Of a DNA stretch of 64,000 nucleotides, positions 44,228 to 53,883 are shown one piece after another (position 1 is the stretch's first letter; each line of letters starts with the position of its first letter). The stretch is from Gammaproteobacteria bacterium (GTDB taxonomy: Bacteria > Pseudomonadota > Gammaproteobacteria > HK1), in NCBI GenBank assembly GCA_012103455.1, contig WLWT01000001.1, positions 124,001-188,000 of the forward strand. The letters run 5' to 3'. A program made the position numbers and the translations under genes. The notes below the pieces were generated by a model, which made no database searches, had not been told where the DNA came from, and saw only the letters and a list, made by a program, of their open reading frames with translations.

Positions 44228-45397
44228 TTACTGCAAACCGTCTAGCGCCTGCTTGAGATCGGCGATGAGATCGTCCACGTCCTCGAGTCCCACCGACAGG
44301 CGCACCAAACCGTCGGTGATGCCGACCCGCTGGCGTTCGGCGGGATTCATGTCGGCGTGGGTCATGGTCACGGAGTGAGTGACCAGCGACTCGACCGCGC
44401 CTAGGTTCTCCGCGAGGCTCCAAAGCTGCAAGGTGTTCATGAGCTGCTTGCCGGAAGCAACGCCGCCTTTTACCTCGAACCACATCATGGCACCGAAACC
44501 ATCCGCCTGGCGGCAGGCCAACTCATATTGCGGAAACGAGGCCAGCCCCGGATAACGCACTTCCTCCACCATGGGGTGGGTTGCAAGGAATTGCGCCACT
44601 TTCATGGCACTCTCGGACTGCGCTTCCAAGCGCGTACTCATGGTCTTGCAGCCTTGAAGGGTATAGAACGCCACCTGCGGCGACATGTTCGATCCCAGAC
44701 AGTTGCGCACGAATTGGATCGCTTCGAGCTGATCCTGGTGCGCCGCCACGATGGCGCCGCCCACGGTGGTGTTGTGCCCGTCCATGTATTTGGTGGTGCT
44801 GTGCACAACAATATCGGCGCCGAGTTCCAGGGGCCGCTGATAAAACGGCGTGAGGAAGGTATTGTCCACGGCATGAGGAATATCGGCCGCCTTGGCCAGC
44901 GCGGAAATGGCGGCGATATCGGTTAGCTTGAGCGTGGGATTGGCCGGCGTTTCGGTGAATATGAGCTTGGTATTGTCACCGATCGCGGCTTTCACCGCGT
45001 CGGGATCGGCGCTATCCACGAAACTGTATTCAACGCCAAAGCGTGACAACACGCGGGTAGACAGCCGGTGCGTGCCGCCATAGACCACATCGGAACAAAT
45101 CGCGTGCTCGCCTTGATTGAGCAGCGCCATCATGACCGCGCTGGTGGCGGCCATGCCGGTGGCGAAACAGGCGGCGCCGGCGCCGCCTTCCAGCGCATTG
45201 ATGCGGTGTTCTAGGGCCACGACCGTGGGATTGCCGGAGCGGCTATAGGAAAACCCCTTGGACATGTAATCATCGACCGAATCCTGCACGAAAGTGGTCG
45301 ATTGATAAATCGGCGTGAGGATGGCGCCGGTAACCGGATCGGGCGACACACCGGCGTGTACTTCACGGGTTTTAAACCCTTCTTGATTGCGCTTCAT
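44228..45397 (-). CDS. cystathionine gamma-synthase/lyase family PLP enzyme
   Basis: A 389-residue Cys/Met-metabolism PLP enzyme from ATG 45397. Features: PIYQSTTFVQDSVDDYM, YSRSGNPTVVALE, the PLP lysine in HSTTKYMDGHNT, and VRLSVGLEDVDDLIADL at the C-terminus. It could make cystathionine from activated homoserine and cysteine (MetB), cleave it, or sulfhydrylate homoserine; sequence alone does not distinguish these. The frame extends to 45568 but the added residues are not family-like. Convergent with the NadR-like gene. Confidence 0.88.
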   Translation of the reverse strand: MKRNQEGFKTREVHAGVSPDPVTGAILTPIYQSTTFVQDSVDDYMSKGFSYSRSGNPTVVALEHRINALEGGAGAACFATGMAATSAVMMALLNQGEHAICSDVVYGGTHRLSTRVLSRFGVEYSFVDSADPDAVKAAIGDNTKLIFTETPANPTLKLTDIAAISALAKAADIPHAVDNTFLTPFYQRPLELGADIVVHSTTKYMDGHNTTVGGAIVAAHQDQLEAIQFVRNCLGSNMSPQVAFYTLQGCKTMSTRLEAQSESAMKVAQFLATHPMVEEVRYPGLASFPQYELACRQADGFGAMMWFEVKGGVASGKQLMNTLQLWSLAENLGAVESLVTHSVTMTHADMNPAERQRVGITDGLVRLSVGLEDVDDLIADLKQALDGLQ

Positions 45398-45596
45398 GGC
45401 AGGTCTCGATGGAACGGACAAGGCGCGCGAGTCTACCATGACGCCCCCGCAATCGAGTTGACGCATTTTGGCGCGCCTGCGCCATATGTCTTGCCCCTGT
45501 CGTCTGCCGTTTTGACGCCGCATCATTCTCATGAGGGTGAAGAGTACCGGGAATTTTTCCACGGACACTTTTTAATCAAAGATAGGGAGGCGGCGG

Positions 45597-46538
45597 CTAG
45601 AGGTTGGCGCTGTTTCGTTCACGCTGCTGGCGCCCAAGCCATTGGCGCCCAAGCCATTGACGATCCCGATGAAAGCGCCAGTATCCGGGGCTTTTCGTAT
45701 GAATGCCTGGCCCTAGGGCGGCGTGTGCTTCAGGTAATGCGAAAAACGCAATGGCCGCGTAAGCATGATGCTCGGCGTGATAGTTCATATTCCAGCACAG
45801 CCAGCGTATCAACGGATTGGACAAGGTAGTACGCGAGTTCCTCAACATATCCGGTACTTGCGCGCAGCCGGTATGCTCGGCCAGCAAGAACATACGCAGC
45901 ATGGGCATGCACACAACGGCGGGCAGCCACCAGAACAACAACAGCCAGTAGGCTATTGCCGGCGCGGATAAGGCCGACAGCATCAGCGCTGTATAGACGG
46001 CAAGATAGGCGCGGGCTTCCCACGCCAGGGCACGCTGTTCTTGTCGATGGATGTAAGGCTCGCTTATTCGATTCGAGGCGTGACGAAACAGTGCGCGCCA
46101 CTGGCCCCACCAATAGGGTAATCCCGACATCAACCAACCGTAGTGCATGAGCGAAGTAGGTTTTGATGCTTCCAACTCAGGATCCAGTCCCGGGATTTGC
46201 GTGTGCCGGTGATGGGCCAGATGAAATAAACGAAAACCTTGGGCCGGCAAGACGAGTAAAAATCCGCAACAATGCGATACAACGATGTTGAGCCAACGGC
46301 TTTTGAACGCCGTGCGATGTGCCGTCTCGTGGGCGGGCGCAAACAGAAACACCAGCACAGTGCCGTGCAGGAACAGCGTGCCGCACACCCACCCCATATC
46401 CTGGCTGCGCCAGAGCCCATAACCGGTGGCGAGCAGCAGCAGTAGATGCGCCGCCAAACGGGCCAATCCCTTGGCGTTCGAGCGTTGGCACAACGCCGCC
46501 AACTGCTCGGCGCTCAGCGTTACCTGCCGGCCAGGCAA
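45597..46538 (-). CDS. membrane fatty-acid desaturase/hydroxylase-like protein
   Basis: A 313-residue integral membrane protein with three histidine boxes: HETAH (about 69-73), HLAHHRHT (about 106-113) and NYHAEHHAY (about 253-261), which hold the diiron centre of fatty-acid desaturases and carotenoid hydroxylases/ketolases. Four or so membrane helices flank them. The C-terminal tail has a small duplication, RQWLGRQWLGRQQ, from a repeated 15-bp unit. It ends next to the Cys/Met enzyme and starts close to the amidohydrolase gene. The substrate could be an acyl lipid or a carotenoid. Confidence 0.85.
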   Translation of the reverse strand: MPGRQVTLSAEQLAALCQRSNAKGLARLAAHLLLLLATGYGLWRSQDMGWVCGTLFLHGTVLVFLFAPAHETAHRTAFKSRWLNIVVSHCCGFLLVLPAQGFRLFHLAHHRHTQIPGLDPELEASKPTSLMHYGWLMSGLPYWWGQWRALFRHASNRISEPYIHRQEQRALAWEARAYLAVYTALMLSALSAPAIAYWLLLFWWLPAVVCMPMLRMFLLAEHTGCAQVPDMLRNSRTTLSNPLIRWLCWNMNYHAEHHAYAAIAFFALPEAHAALGPGIHTKSPGYWRFHRDRQWLGRQWLGRQQRERNSANL

Positions 46539-46541
46539 GGT

Positions 46542-47723
46542 TCAGCCCGATTGAGGCGGCAACAACTCACGCACCAACTCCACCCAATAAGTCGCGCCTA
46601 TGGGCAAGATATTGTCGTTGAAGTCGTAATGCGGATTGTGGACCATGCAGGCGCCCGAACCACTACTGTCGCCATTGCCCAGCATCACGTAGTTGCCGGG
46701 GCGTTCGCGCAGCATGAAAGCGAAATCTTCCGAGCCCATGATGCGCTTGCCGTTGGTGGTGACATTCTCCTCGCCCACCACGCGCGCAGCGGCCCTGGCG
46801 GCGCGCCCGGTTTCCTCCGCCGTGTTCACCAGCGGCGGGTAATTACGGGTATAAGTGGCTTTGCCCTCAATGCCGCGCGAGGCACAGATGCCATCGACAA
46901 TACGGTGCAGGCCGGCTTCGAATCGATCACGGGCGGCGTCGGAGAAAGAGCGCATGGTGCCGCCGAACGCCACCGTATCCGGGATCACGTTGAGCGCATC
47001 ACCGCCGTGGATACGGCCCACGGTGAAGGTGGTGGGAATTTGAGTGTCTATCTCTTGCGCCACGAATTCGTTCAGCGCTTGGATAACGCTACATGCCACG
47101 TTGACGGGGCTGCGGGCCAAGTGGGGCATGGCGCCGTGGCCGCCCATGCCGTTGATCTCGACTTGCACGGTATCGGAGCAAGCGAGAAAGGGGCCGGAGC
47201 GGGTGACGAATCGGCCCACCGGGATCGGTGGAAAGTTGTGCATGCCCCACACCGACTCGACGGGGAATTGCTCGAACAAGCCATCTTTAATCATCGCCGC
47301 CGCCCCGGCCTGGCCTTCCTCGGCGGGTTGGAAAATGAAATGCACGGTTCCGTCGAAGTCACGATGAGCGGCGAGATAACGGGCGGCGCCCAACAGCATG
47401 ACCGTGTGGCCATCGTGGCCGCAGCCATGCATTTTGCCGTCGTGGGCGGAGGCGTGCTCGAATTCGTTGAGTTCTCGCATGGCCAGCGCGTCCATGTCGG
47501 CGCGCAGGGCGATGGCCCGGTTGGCACGGCCTTGGCGTAGAGTGCCCACCACGCCCGTGCCGCCGAGCCCGCGGTGAACATCAATGCCGTAACCGGTGAG
47601 TTGTTCCGCCACCAGAGCGGCGGTTCTATGCTCTTCGTAGGCGAGTTCCGGATGGCGGTGAAGGTCGCGCCGCAGCGCGGTCATGTCGTCATGCCAATCG
47701 ATGAGTTCGGCTATCAGTCGCAT
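46542..47723 (-). CDS. M20-family amidohydrolase (hippurate hydrolase-like)
   Basis: A 393-residue metallo-amidohydrolase from ATG 47723. Metal-site features: MHGCGHDGHT (about 98-107), FQPAEEGQ (about 130-137), the mid-domain WGMHNFP and the C-terminal GSEDFAFML. M20D enzymes cleave N-acyl amino acids such as hippurate or IAA conjugates to an amino acid and a carboxylate. It is adjacent to and co-directional with the desaturase gene, three bases apart, so they may be co-transcribed. Divergent from the Zn-metallopeptidase. Confidence 0.9.
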   Translation of the reverse strand: MRLIAELIDWHDDMTALRRDLHRHPELAYEEHRTAALVAEQLTGYGIDVHRGLGGTGVVGTLRQGRANRAIALRADMDALAMRELNEFEHASAHDGKMHGCGHDGHTVMLLGAARYLAAHRDFDGTVHFIFQPAEEGQAGAAAMIKDGLFEQFPVESVWGMHNFPPIPVGRFVTRSGPFLACSDTVQVEINGMGGHGAMPHLARSPVNVACSVIQALNEFVAQEIDTQIPTTFTVGRIHGGDALNVIPDTVAFGGTMRSFSDAARDRFEAGLHRIVDGICASRGIEGKATYTRNYPPLVNTAEETGRAARAAARVVGEENVTTNGKRIMGSEDFAFMLRERPGNYVMLGNGDSSGSGACMVHNPHYDFNDNILPIGATYWVELVRELLPPQSG

Positions 47724-47824
47724 GTCAATTCCAGCTTCGGCTCGCTGTTGCGCCCATGTTACCGGCATCAAGAGGTTCAGCCGATAGCGTTCGCCGGGTT
47801 TATTGCACTATAGTCGAAAGAAGC

Positions 47825-48544
47825 ATGATGGCGAAACGGAGCGCCAGTGCCCCGATGATTTTTATTCTCTACATCGCTCTAGTGATATTAGCGCACATAC
47901 CGCTGCTGATACTGCGCATCATCATGCGTTGGCACGGCAAGGAAGTGCCGGGTATGCCGGGAACCGGCGGCGAATTGGCTGAATACCTGGTAGAGAGAAG
48001 TGGTATAGACGCCAAAGTGCTGCGGGGTAAGGAACACGAAGACCGCTACGAGCCAGGCTGCCGCACTATCTATCTGAGCCCGTCGGTTTATGATGGCCGA
48101 TCGCTGGCCGCCGTGGCGGTGGCGGCCCATGAGTTCGGCCACGCCCTGCAGCACCATGAAAAGCATCCGGCCATGGCGGCACGCCAGCAGTACTACCGGC
48201 TAGTGCAAGTGGTCGAAGGTATAGCGGTAACGCTTCTAGGGCTCGCCCCCATAGTGGGGATATTCTTGCGCAGCGCGGCGCTTACCCTGGTGTTGGTGCT
48301 GGCCGCCATCGTTTTATTTTTCTCCCGCTTGGTCATGCACATACTGACGTTGCCGCTCGAGTGGGACGCGAGTTTTGGTAAAGCGCTACCGATCATCCAA
48401 GCGGGGCGGTTGGTCGCTCCGGGCGAGGAGCGGGCGGTGCGGCGCGTGTTGCGGGCAGCCGCTTTTACCTATGTGGCGAATGCCTTGGCGGACGTACTGA
48501 GCATCTGGCGGTGGCTGCTGATCTTGCGGCGGGGACTGCTATAG
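47825..48544 (+). CDS. membrane zinc metallopeptidase (YugP-like)
   Basis: A protein of about 239 residues with membrane helices at both ends (about 10-33, 130-180) and the zinc motif AAHEFGHALQHH (about 96-107), as in the YugP/DUF2268-like neutral zinc peptidases. TIYLSPSVYDGRSLAAVAVA before it matches the family. Other members have unknown physiological substrates. Starts at ATG 47825 or 47828, divergent from the amidohydrolase. Confidence 0.85.
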   Translation: MMAKRSASAPMIFILYIALVILAHIPLLILRIIMRWHGKEVPGMPGTGGELAEYLVERSGIDAKVLRGKEHEDRYEPGCRTIYLSPSVYDGRSLAAVAVAAHEFGHALQHHEKHPAMAARQQYYRLVQVVEGIAVTLLGLAPIVGIFLRSAALTLVLVLAAIVLFFSRLVMHILTLPLEWDASFGKALPIIQAGRLVAPGEERAVRRVLRAAAFTYVANALADVLSIWRWLLILRRGLL

Positions 48545-48562
48545 GCCGGCGCCGCCGGGTGC

Positions 48563-49393
48563 TCATCCAGTCAGAAACTCATGAAGCAATGGCGCGAGCG
48601 CAGCGGGATCGGTAACCGGCGCCATGTGTCCTTTGCCTGCGAGCGCAACTTCGCTCGCTTGCGCCGCACCCGCCATGAGCCGCTTGACGATACGGGCGAT
48701 GACAGGTGGAGAGGCGGTGCCGTGGAGCAGCAGCATCGGCTGGGTGAGTGATGCGATGTGATGAGAACCGAGCGGCGCGCAACCGGCGGCAGTGGTTTCA
48801 CGGCTCAACTGCGCCGCGCTGGCGATGAGCGCTGCCCGGATCTTGTGCGGCATCGCCTGCCAAGGCGTGTCGTTCCATGCTTCGACGAAGGTGCGTACCC
48901 CCAACTCGGCCTGTCCCGCATCCACCCGCTGGCACATCTTGCGGACGATCCGGCGATCCCATGCGAGGCCGGCGGCATCCTCGGCGTCGGACGGGTCCAA
49001 CACCCCCAACGCAATAGGCTCGTACAGACACAATCGGGACACCCGGGAATCGGCCACGGCGGCCAGCAGCGCGACCAGTCCACCCAGCGAATGACCGAAC
49101 AGAGCGCAGCGATCAGCCTCTAGCACGTCCAGCAATAAACGGACCGCGCCGGTGTGAGCGCGCAGAATGTCCGGCTCGTTGAGAGCAGTCGGCCCATAGC
49201 CGTGCAATCCGAGGCACACCACCCGGCGATGAGCGCTAGCGAGCGCTTGCGCTAGCGGCACGAAGGCTAAGGGCGACGATGCCGCACCGTGAATGAGCAC
49301 GGTAAGACCAGCTCCGGCGCCGAACTCCAACCAGGACACCTGCCCTGCGCTCGTGCGATAGGTTTTCACGTGCCGCCTCTTCCCGCCGGGCAA
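48563..49393 (-). CDS. alpha/beta hydrolase
   Basis: A 276-residue alpha/beta-fold hydrolase. VLIHGAASSP forms the oxyanion region and GHSLGG (about 101-106) carries the nucleophilic Ser. An acid residue is likely in the strand after LLLHGTASP, and the catalytic His is in GKGHMAPVTDP near the C-terminus. The class includes esterases, C-C hydrolases and haloperoxidases, so no substrate is proposed. Convergent with the metallopeptidase gene, about 18 bases apart. Confidence 0.88.
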   Translation of the reverse strand: MPGGKRRHVKTYRTSAGQVSWLEFGAGAGLTVLIHGAASSPLAFVPLAQALASAHRRVVCLGLHGYGPTALNEPDILRAHTGAVRLLLDVLEADRCALFGHSLGGLVALLAAVADSRVSRLCLYEPIALGVLDPSDAEDAAGLAWDRRIVRKMCQRVDAGQAELGVRTFVEAWNDTPWQAMPHKIRAALIASAAQLSRETTAAGCAPLGSHHIASLTQPMLLLHGTASPPVIARIVKRLMAGAAQASEVALAGKGHMAPVTDPAALAPLLHEFLTG

Positions 49394-49589
49394 TCACAAA
49401 CAGGGACAGTCAAAATTTGACTACCACGCTCATTCAGAGGCTTCCTTTAGAGGCCGCCCTGGATTTTCGCTGGATTGGAAAACGCACTATTCGCCCTGAC
49501 GGGGTCGATAAGGTCATGGGAAGAGCCACTTGACCGAAGCAACACCGACTGTCCCGGCCAACTGTCCCGGATTATTAACGCACCTACCT

Positions 49590-50624
49590 CTAGCCGGGCT
49601 TTATTCCAGTAACCCGGGTCAAGGTATCCGGAATGAACTCATTCACACAGACGTCAACAAATCCCGCATCCTCCAAATAACTACGGCACTCCGTCTCGCG
49701 GTGGGCAAGACCCGTTGAATGATTCACCGCTTCGGACAACCCCCAAAACGCAGGCCCATGAGGACCGGTACCCTCGGCATTTAGCATCTCACCGATCAAA
49801 TGATATTCACCACCCGGTTGCAGTGCTGCAAAAACCCGCCTCACGACACTGGCAATAATCTCCCTAGAATATTGCGGTAGATTCGATGCCATCACCGCCA
49901 CATCACAATCGCGCGGCAGCGGGTCGCGGGTAAAATCGCATACCCGCGCTTCGATGCGATCGGTCAGACCGTGCCGAGCAACAAATTCCCGCGTAATAGG
50001 CACCACCGGCGCCAGTTCCAACACAAGGGCACTTAGCCGCGGATGCTGCTGAGTACCCACTATGCAATAACAACCCGACCCGCCACCCAGATCCATCATT
50101 TTCGTGCGCCCGCGGAGATCGACTTGCCGGTGAAAGCGCCGCGCGGCTCCCATGCCGATGGAATATGTCGCTTCGTGATATCTACGCGCCTTGTCTTCAT
50201 CGAAAGCCTCTGCATACATGCCAAGAACACGTTGCTCATCAGCCCCCTGGCGTAAAAACTCCGTCAATCTGCCCCAGCCGTCCCACCTCGGTTTGGCAAA
50301 CAACATCCACGGACCGGCAAAGCGCGATGATCCCTCGACTAAAAACCGCTCCACATCGGGCGCATTGGTAAACGTCTCACCTGTACGGGTCACCAGTTCC
50401 ATAGCACAAAGCGCTACGAGCAAGCGCTCCGCATTCACGGCTTCTATAGCAACAGCGTTAGCCACCCGCGCAATCGTGTTGTCACCTTTGGCGATGGCTG
50501 TGAACACACCGAGTTCAACCGCGCTCATCAACGCCGCCGATTCCCAAAAACCTTTAACGATACGTTGCAACCGTACCGTATCCAAGCGCGCTTCGGACAT
50601 GGCCGTAATCCTATCGAGTTCCAT
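49590..50624 (-). CDS. O-methyltransferase-like protein (plant-COMT/hydroxyindole type)
   Basis: A 344-residue protein: N-terminal dimerisation/winged-helix domain (IVKGFWESAALMSAVELGVF, about 22-42) and a C-terminal AdoMet fold with MMDLGGGSGCYC (about 167-178) and LQPGGEYHLIGEML. In small-molecule O-methyltransferases a catalytic His-x-Trp follows motif IV (NVLHDW); here the position reads NLPQYSRE, with no His. It may use a different base, act on a non-hydroxyl group, or be a non-catalytic relative. Divergent from the luciferase-like gene. Confidence 0.8.
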   Translation of the reverse strand: MELDRITAMSEARLDTVRLQRIVKGFWESAALMSAVELGVFTAIAKGDNTIARVANAVAIEAVNAERLLVALCAMELVTRTGETFTNAPDVERFLVEGSSRFAGPWMLFAKPRWDGWGRLTEFLRQGADEQRVLGMYAEAFDEDKARRYHEATYSIGMGAARRFHRQVDLRGRTKMMDLGGGSGCYCIVGTQQHPRLSALVLELAPVVPITREFVARHGLTDRIEARVCDFTRDPLPRDCDVAVMASNLPQYSREIIASVVRRVFAALQPGGEYHLIGEMLNAEGTGPHGPAFWGLSEAVNHSTGLAHRETECRSYLEDAGFVDVCVNEFIPDTLTRVTGIKPG

Positions 50625-50758
50625 AAACTCACCCTGCGTTATCGAGTTAAGCCCCGCCGCACGCTAATGCAACATACGGCAAAGCACCAGCGCCGCTCTC
50701 CATCGATTCATGGGCTAAGATGCCAGCAGCATAAAACCACGAAGACAGGAGGACCCCC

Positions 50759-51799
50759 ATGAAAGTCGGTCTTTTCACGACCAACCAACAGCACCTGGAC
50801 AAAGACATGTACGGCGCCTTCCAAGAGCAACTGAGAATAGTTCATCACGTGCGTGATGCGGGCTGGGACTCGGTGTTCAGCGGGCAGCATTTCCTCAATG
50901 AAGGCAACAATCAGATGTTGCAGTTGGTGCCGTTCATCGCCCGGCTGATGGCTGAAGCCGGTGAAATGACCACCGGTCTTGGCGTGATGCTGATCAATCT
51001 GCACAACCCGGTCTACATCGCCGAGACCGTGGCCACCCTGGATATCATGGCCGGCGGTAATTTTGTTTTCGGTGTCGGACTCGGCTACAGAGAGGTCGAA
51101 TTCGACGCTTTTAATGTCCCCAAGGGCACCCGGGTGAAGCGCTTCGTCGAATATCTGGACATCGTCAAGCGGCTGTGGGCTGGCGAGCAAGTGACCTACG
51201 ACGGTGCCATGTGCAAGCTAAACGGGGCGTACATGAACATCCGCCCCGTGCAGCGCCCCCATCCGCCCATCTGGTTCGCCGCCAACAACGACGCGGCCAT
51301 CCGGCGCGCCGCCCGCCTAGGTGACAATTGGTTCATCAACCCCCACTCCACCGTCGCCACGGTGCGCCGGCAGATGGCTATCTACCAGCAAGCGTTGGCC
51401 GGGCATAACAAACCGTTCCCTCAAGAGTTGCCAACGGTGAAAGAAATATTCGTCGCCAAAGATAGGGCGACGGCGCTTGAGCTGGCCGGGCCTTACCTGT
51501 CGGGTAAATACAAGGACTACGCCAAGTGGGGACAGGACCAAGCCATGCCTGAGGATGAATCCTTCGATCAGGCGTTCTCGGAGCTACTGATAGACCGTTT
51601 CGTGCTCGGCTCGCCGCAGGCGTGCTTTGAGGAACTCAAGCCGTACTGGGAAGAGCTGGGCGTGAGCCACATTATCTTTCGCACGCACTGGGCAGGCATG
51701 CCGCTGAAGACGGCTATGTCCAGCCTGCGGCTTATCTCCAATGAACTGCTGCCCGAATTGCGCAAAGTGCAGGTCAAGCGGCCCTCTTTTACTGCGTAG
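50759..51799 (+). CDS. luciferase-like (LLM-class) flavin-dependent monooxygenase
   Basis: A 346-residue TIM-barrel flavoprotein of the bacterial luciferase family. MKVGLFTTNQQHLDKDMYGA, LGVMLINLHNPVYIAETVATL and FVFGVGLGYREVEFDAF are typical family segments. These enzymes use reduced FMN or F420 with oxygen to oxidise organic substrates. A perfect AGGAGG precedes the ATG by six bases, and the 134-bp divergent gap to the methyltransferase holds the promoters. The substrate is not predictable; the neighbouring acyl-CoA genes suggest a catabolic setting. Confidence 0.9.
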   Translation: MKVGLFTTNQQHLDKDMYGAFQEQLRIVHHVRDAGWDSVFSGQHFLNEGNNQMLQLVPFIARLMAEAGEMTTGLGVMLINLHNPVYIAETVATLDIMAGGNFVFGVGLGYREVEFDAFNVPKGTRVKRFVEYLDIVKRLWAGEQVTYDGAMCKLNGAYMNIRPVQRPHPPIWFAANNDAAIRRAARLGDNWFINPHSTVATVRRQMAIYQQALAGHNKPFPQELPTVKEIFVAKDRATALELAGPYLSGKYKDYAKWGQDQAMPEDESFDQAFSELLIDRFVLGSPQACFEELKPYWEELGVSHIIFRTHWAGMPLKTAMSSLRLISNELLPELRKVQVKRPSFTA

Positions 51800-51971
51800 G
51801 CCCTAGCCCGTGCGTCATCCGCTCCAGCTTCGTAACACCTCTGACAGAGCCGCGAAAACCATCACAAGGCTAACGATAGCGTGGTGTCAACCGGTTACGT
51901 TGAAGCGGCCGAGCAAGATAACCCAGCCATGGCTCAGTCGATGATGGAACGAGCGGTAGATAATGGCCTGA

Positions 51972-53264
51972 GTGCGATTCACATCAACTGGCCACATCAC
52001 TGGCTATATCACCGGCTATATCACTGGGCGAAAACGAGTGCCAACCCCATCCAGCCGGTCCTACTGGGCCGAGTTCTATCCGATCATACGGCTGTTCACC
52101 GCGTTCGCGTTGCTCACCTGCGGTGGCGCCACCATGTACGTCGCCATCATTGGCCTGAAGCCGGTCGCCGCCGAGTTCGACGCTACCCGCGCGCAAGGCT
52201 CGCTGACCTATACCTTTTTGATGATAGGTTACGGAGCGGGCGGCATTTTGCTGGGCTACCTGTCCGACCGGTTGGGTGTAATGTTGCCGGCGCTATTCGG
52301 TTGCGGTTGCCTGGCCATCGGATTCGCCCTGGCGGCCGGGGCGCAATCCCTACCGGTGTTTTATTTTGTCCATTCGGTTTTGCTGGGCTTGCTGGGCAGC
52401 TCCGCGTTATTCGCGCCCCTGGTGGCCGATATCTCCCATTGGTTCACCGCCCGCCGCGGTATCGCCGTGGCCATCGTCATCAGCGGCTCCTACGCGGGCG
52501 GCGCCGTGTGGCCCCCGGCTGCTCAGTATCTATTCGACACCATCGGCTGGCGGGCCACCTACGAGGCGTTCGCCTGGTTTGCCATCCTGGTGATGGCGCC
52601 GCTCACGTTCATACTCGTTCCCTCGCGTCGCAACATGGAGCTAGCGACAGGCGGCGAACCCGAAACCGTCGCATCGAAGCCGCTGGGGTTCTCCCCGGCC
52701 AGCCTCCAATGCTTGCTCTGTTTCGCCGGGCTCAGCTGTTGCGTGGCCATGGCGGTGCCGCAGGTTCACTTGGTGGCGCACGCCACCGATCTCGGACATT
52801 CCGCCGTCGATGGCGCCCGCATGCTCGCCCTTATGCTGGCCTGCGGGGTGGTCTCGCGGTTGTTGTCGGGATGGCTATCCGACCGCATAGGCGGCCTGAA
52901 AACCTTATTATTGGGCTCCGTTTTGCAAGGCTTGATGTTGGTGGCGTTCATCCCGTTCGAGGGCCTGGGTGCGCTATACATACTCGCCGCTCTTTTTGGC
53001 CTCTCCCAAGGCGGCATCGTGCCCTCGTACGCCATCATCATCCGCTCATTCTTCGCCAGCACCGAGGCTGGCTGGCGTATCGGCGCGGCCATATTTTTCA
53101 CCATGTTGGGCATGGCCTTGGGCGGGTGGATCGCCGGTGAGCTATTCGATCGGACCGGCTCCTATACCGCCGGCTTTTTAATCGGTGTGACGTTCAATGT
53201 GTGGCATGCGGCGATCGCGCTTTGGCTTTTGCGCCGCGCCCATACCCTGGCGCAGCCCGAATAG
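51972..53264 (+). CDS. MFS transporter (monocarboxylate/oxalate-type)
   Basis: A 430-residue transporter with 12 predicted membrane helices. The first loop motif is GYLSDRLGV (MFS motif A) and the second half repeats it as GWLSDRIGG. The layout fits the monocarboxylate/OFA group, which exports or imports small organic acids. The GTG at 51972 is assigned; the N-terminus contains a triple repeat HITGYITGYITG from a 12-bp unit (about 51996-52031), which may mean the true start is later, near YWAEFYPIIRLF. Follows the luciferase-like gene in the same direction. Confidence 0.88.
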   Translation: MRFTSTGHITGYITGYITGRKRVPTPSSRSYWAEFYPIIRLFTAFALLTCGGATMYVAIIGLKPVAAEFDATRAQGSLTYTFLMIGYGAGGILLGYLSDRLGVMLPALFGCGCLAIGFALAAGAQSLPVFYFVHSVLLGLLGSSALFAPLVADISHWFTARRGIAVAIVISGSYAGGAVWPPAAQYLFDTIGWRATYEAFAWFAILVMAPLTFILVPSRRNMELATGGEPETVASKPLGFSPASLQCLLCFAGLSCCVAMAVPQVHLVAHATDLGHSAVDGARMLALMLACGVVSRLLSGWLSDRIGGLKTLLLGSVLQGLMLVAFIPFEGLGALYILAALFGLSQGGIVPSYAIIIRSFFASTEAGWRIGAAIFFTMLGMALGGWIAGELFDRTGSYTAGFLIGVTFNVWHAAIALWLLRRAHTLAQPE

Positions 53265-53456
53265 CTCACCGGCATACCAAGACGCACCGGCCACCGAGGC
53301 GTCGGTCACCGGGGCGTCGATCGCGTAGGCGAGAAACAATACGCAGACAGCGCCGCCGCTAGCACATGCAAAAACCTGCCCGAACCCGGCTAGCTTGAAA
53401 CCCCGGTACATGATGAACGTACTGCAGGCCCACAACACCGCGGCGGCAACCGCCAT
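53178..53456 (-). CDS. possible small two-helix membrane protein
   Basis: A 92-residue frame with two hydrophobic segments (about 2-20 and 27-46) and a basic C-terminus that overlaps the end of the MFS gene on the other strand. Start and ribosome binding site are weak. The hydrophobic pattern argues for a real gene; the 87-base antisense overlap argues against the full length. Confidence 0.35.
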   Translation of the reverse strand: MAVAAAVLWACSTFIMYRGFKLAGFGQVFACASGGAVCVLFLAYAIDAPVTDASVAGASWYAGELFGLRQGMGAAQKPKRDRRMPHIERHTD

Positions 53457-53551
53457 CCAATCGCCAGCATCGCGGCCAAGGCCAGCCGCCGTCGTCGCCT
53501 AGAGTAATGGCCAATCTGCCAAAGCCACCTATGAGGATCAGCGCCTGAGAA

Positions 53552-53833
53552 TCAGCGCCCTTGAGCGGGTGACAGGCGCACCGGGAACGAAGCGCTCCAT
53601 GCCGGTATCAGGTAGAAGAGCAAAACCGCGGTGGCCACTTCGGTCAGTAGTATGGCCATACCGTAGAGCGCGAAAGCCGAACCAGCCAGCCCGGCCACCT
53701 GCGCGATTTCGAGTGCACCGGCGCGCAGCGCGCGCAAGCCCCAGGGCGGCGCTGGCACCAAAGAGACAAAGTATGAAGCAGAGCAGTCAGCGACGGTGTA
53801 GTTCCATTGCGAAGGCGTTGAACACAAGATCAA
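53552..53833 (-). CDS. possible small membrane protein, 5' end replaced
   Basis: The frame PPWGLRALRAGALEIAQVAG leads into a two-helix hydrophobic region ending FPVRLSPAQGR. The upstream part (MILCSTPSQWNYTVADC) looks like unrelated repeat DNA, so the gene may have lost its true start at a junction near 53765. Confidence 0.35.
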   Translation of the reverse strand: MILCSTPSQWNYTVADCSASYFVSLVPAPPWGLRALRAGALEIAQVAGLAGSAFALYGMAILLTEVATAVLLFYLIPAWSASFPVRLSPAQGR

Positions 53834-53883
53834 GAAAACGACCTAACTGGAGAGCACCAATTGAAATGCTACCAAGCTGAACA

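Noticed and set aside
51881..53140. 419-residue frame overlapping the MFS transporter in another frame
   Set aside because: It is an Arg/His-rich shadow of the transporter gene; the transporter frame has 12 hydrophobic helices and MFS motifs.
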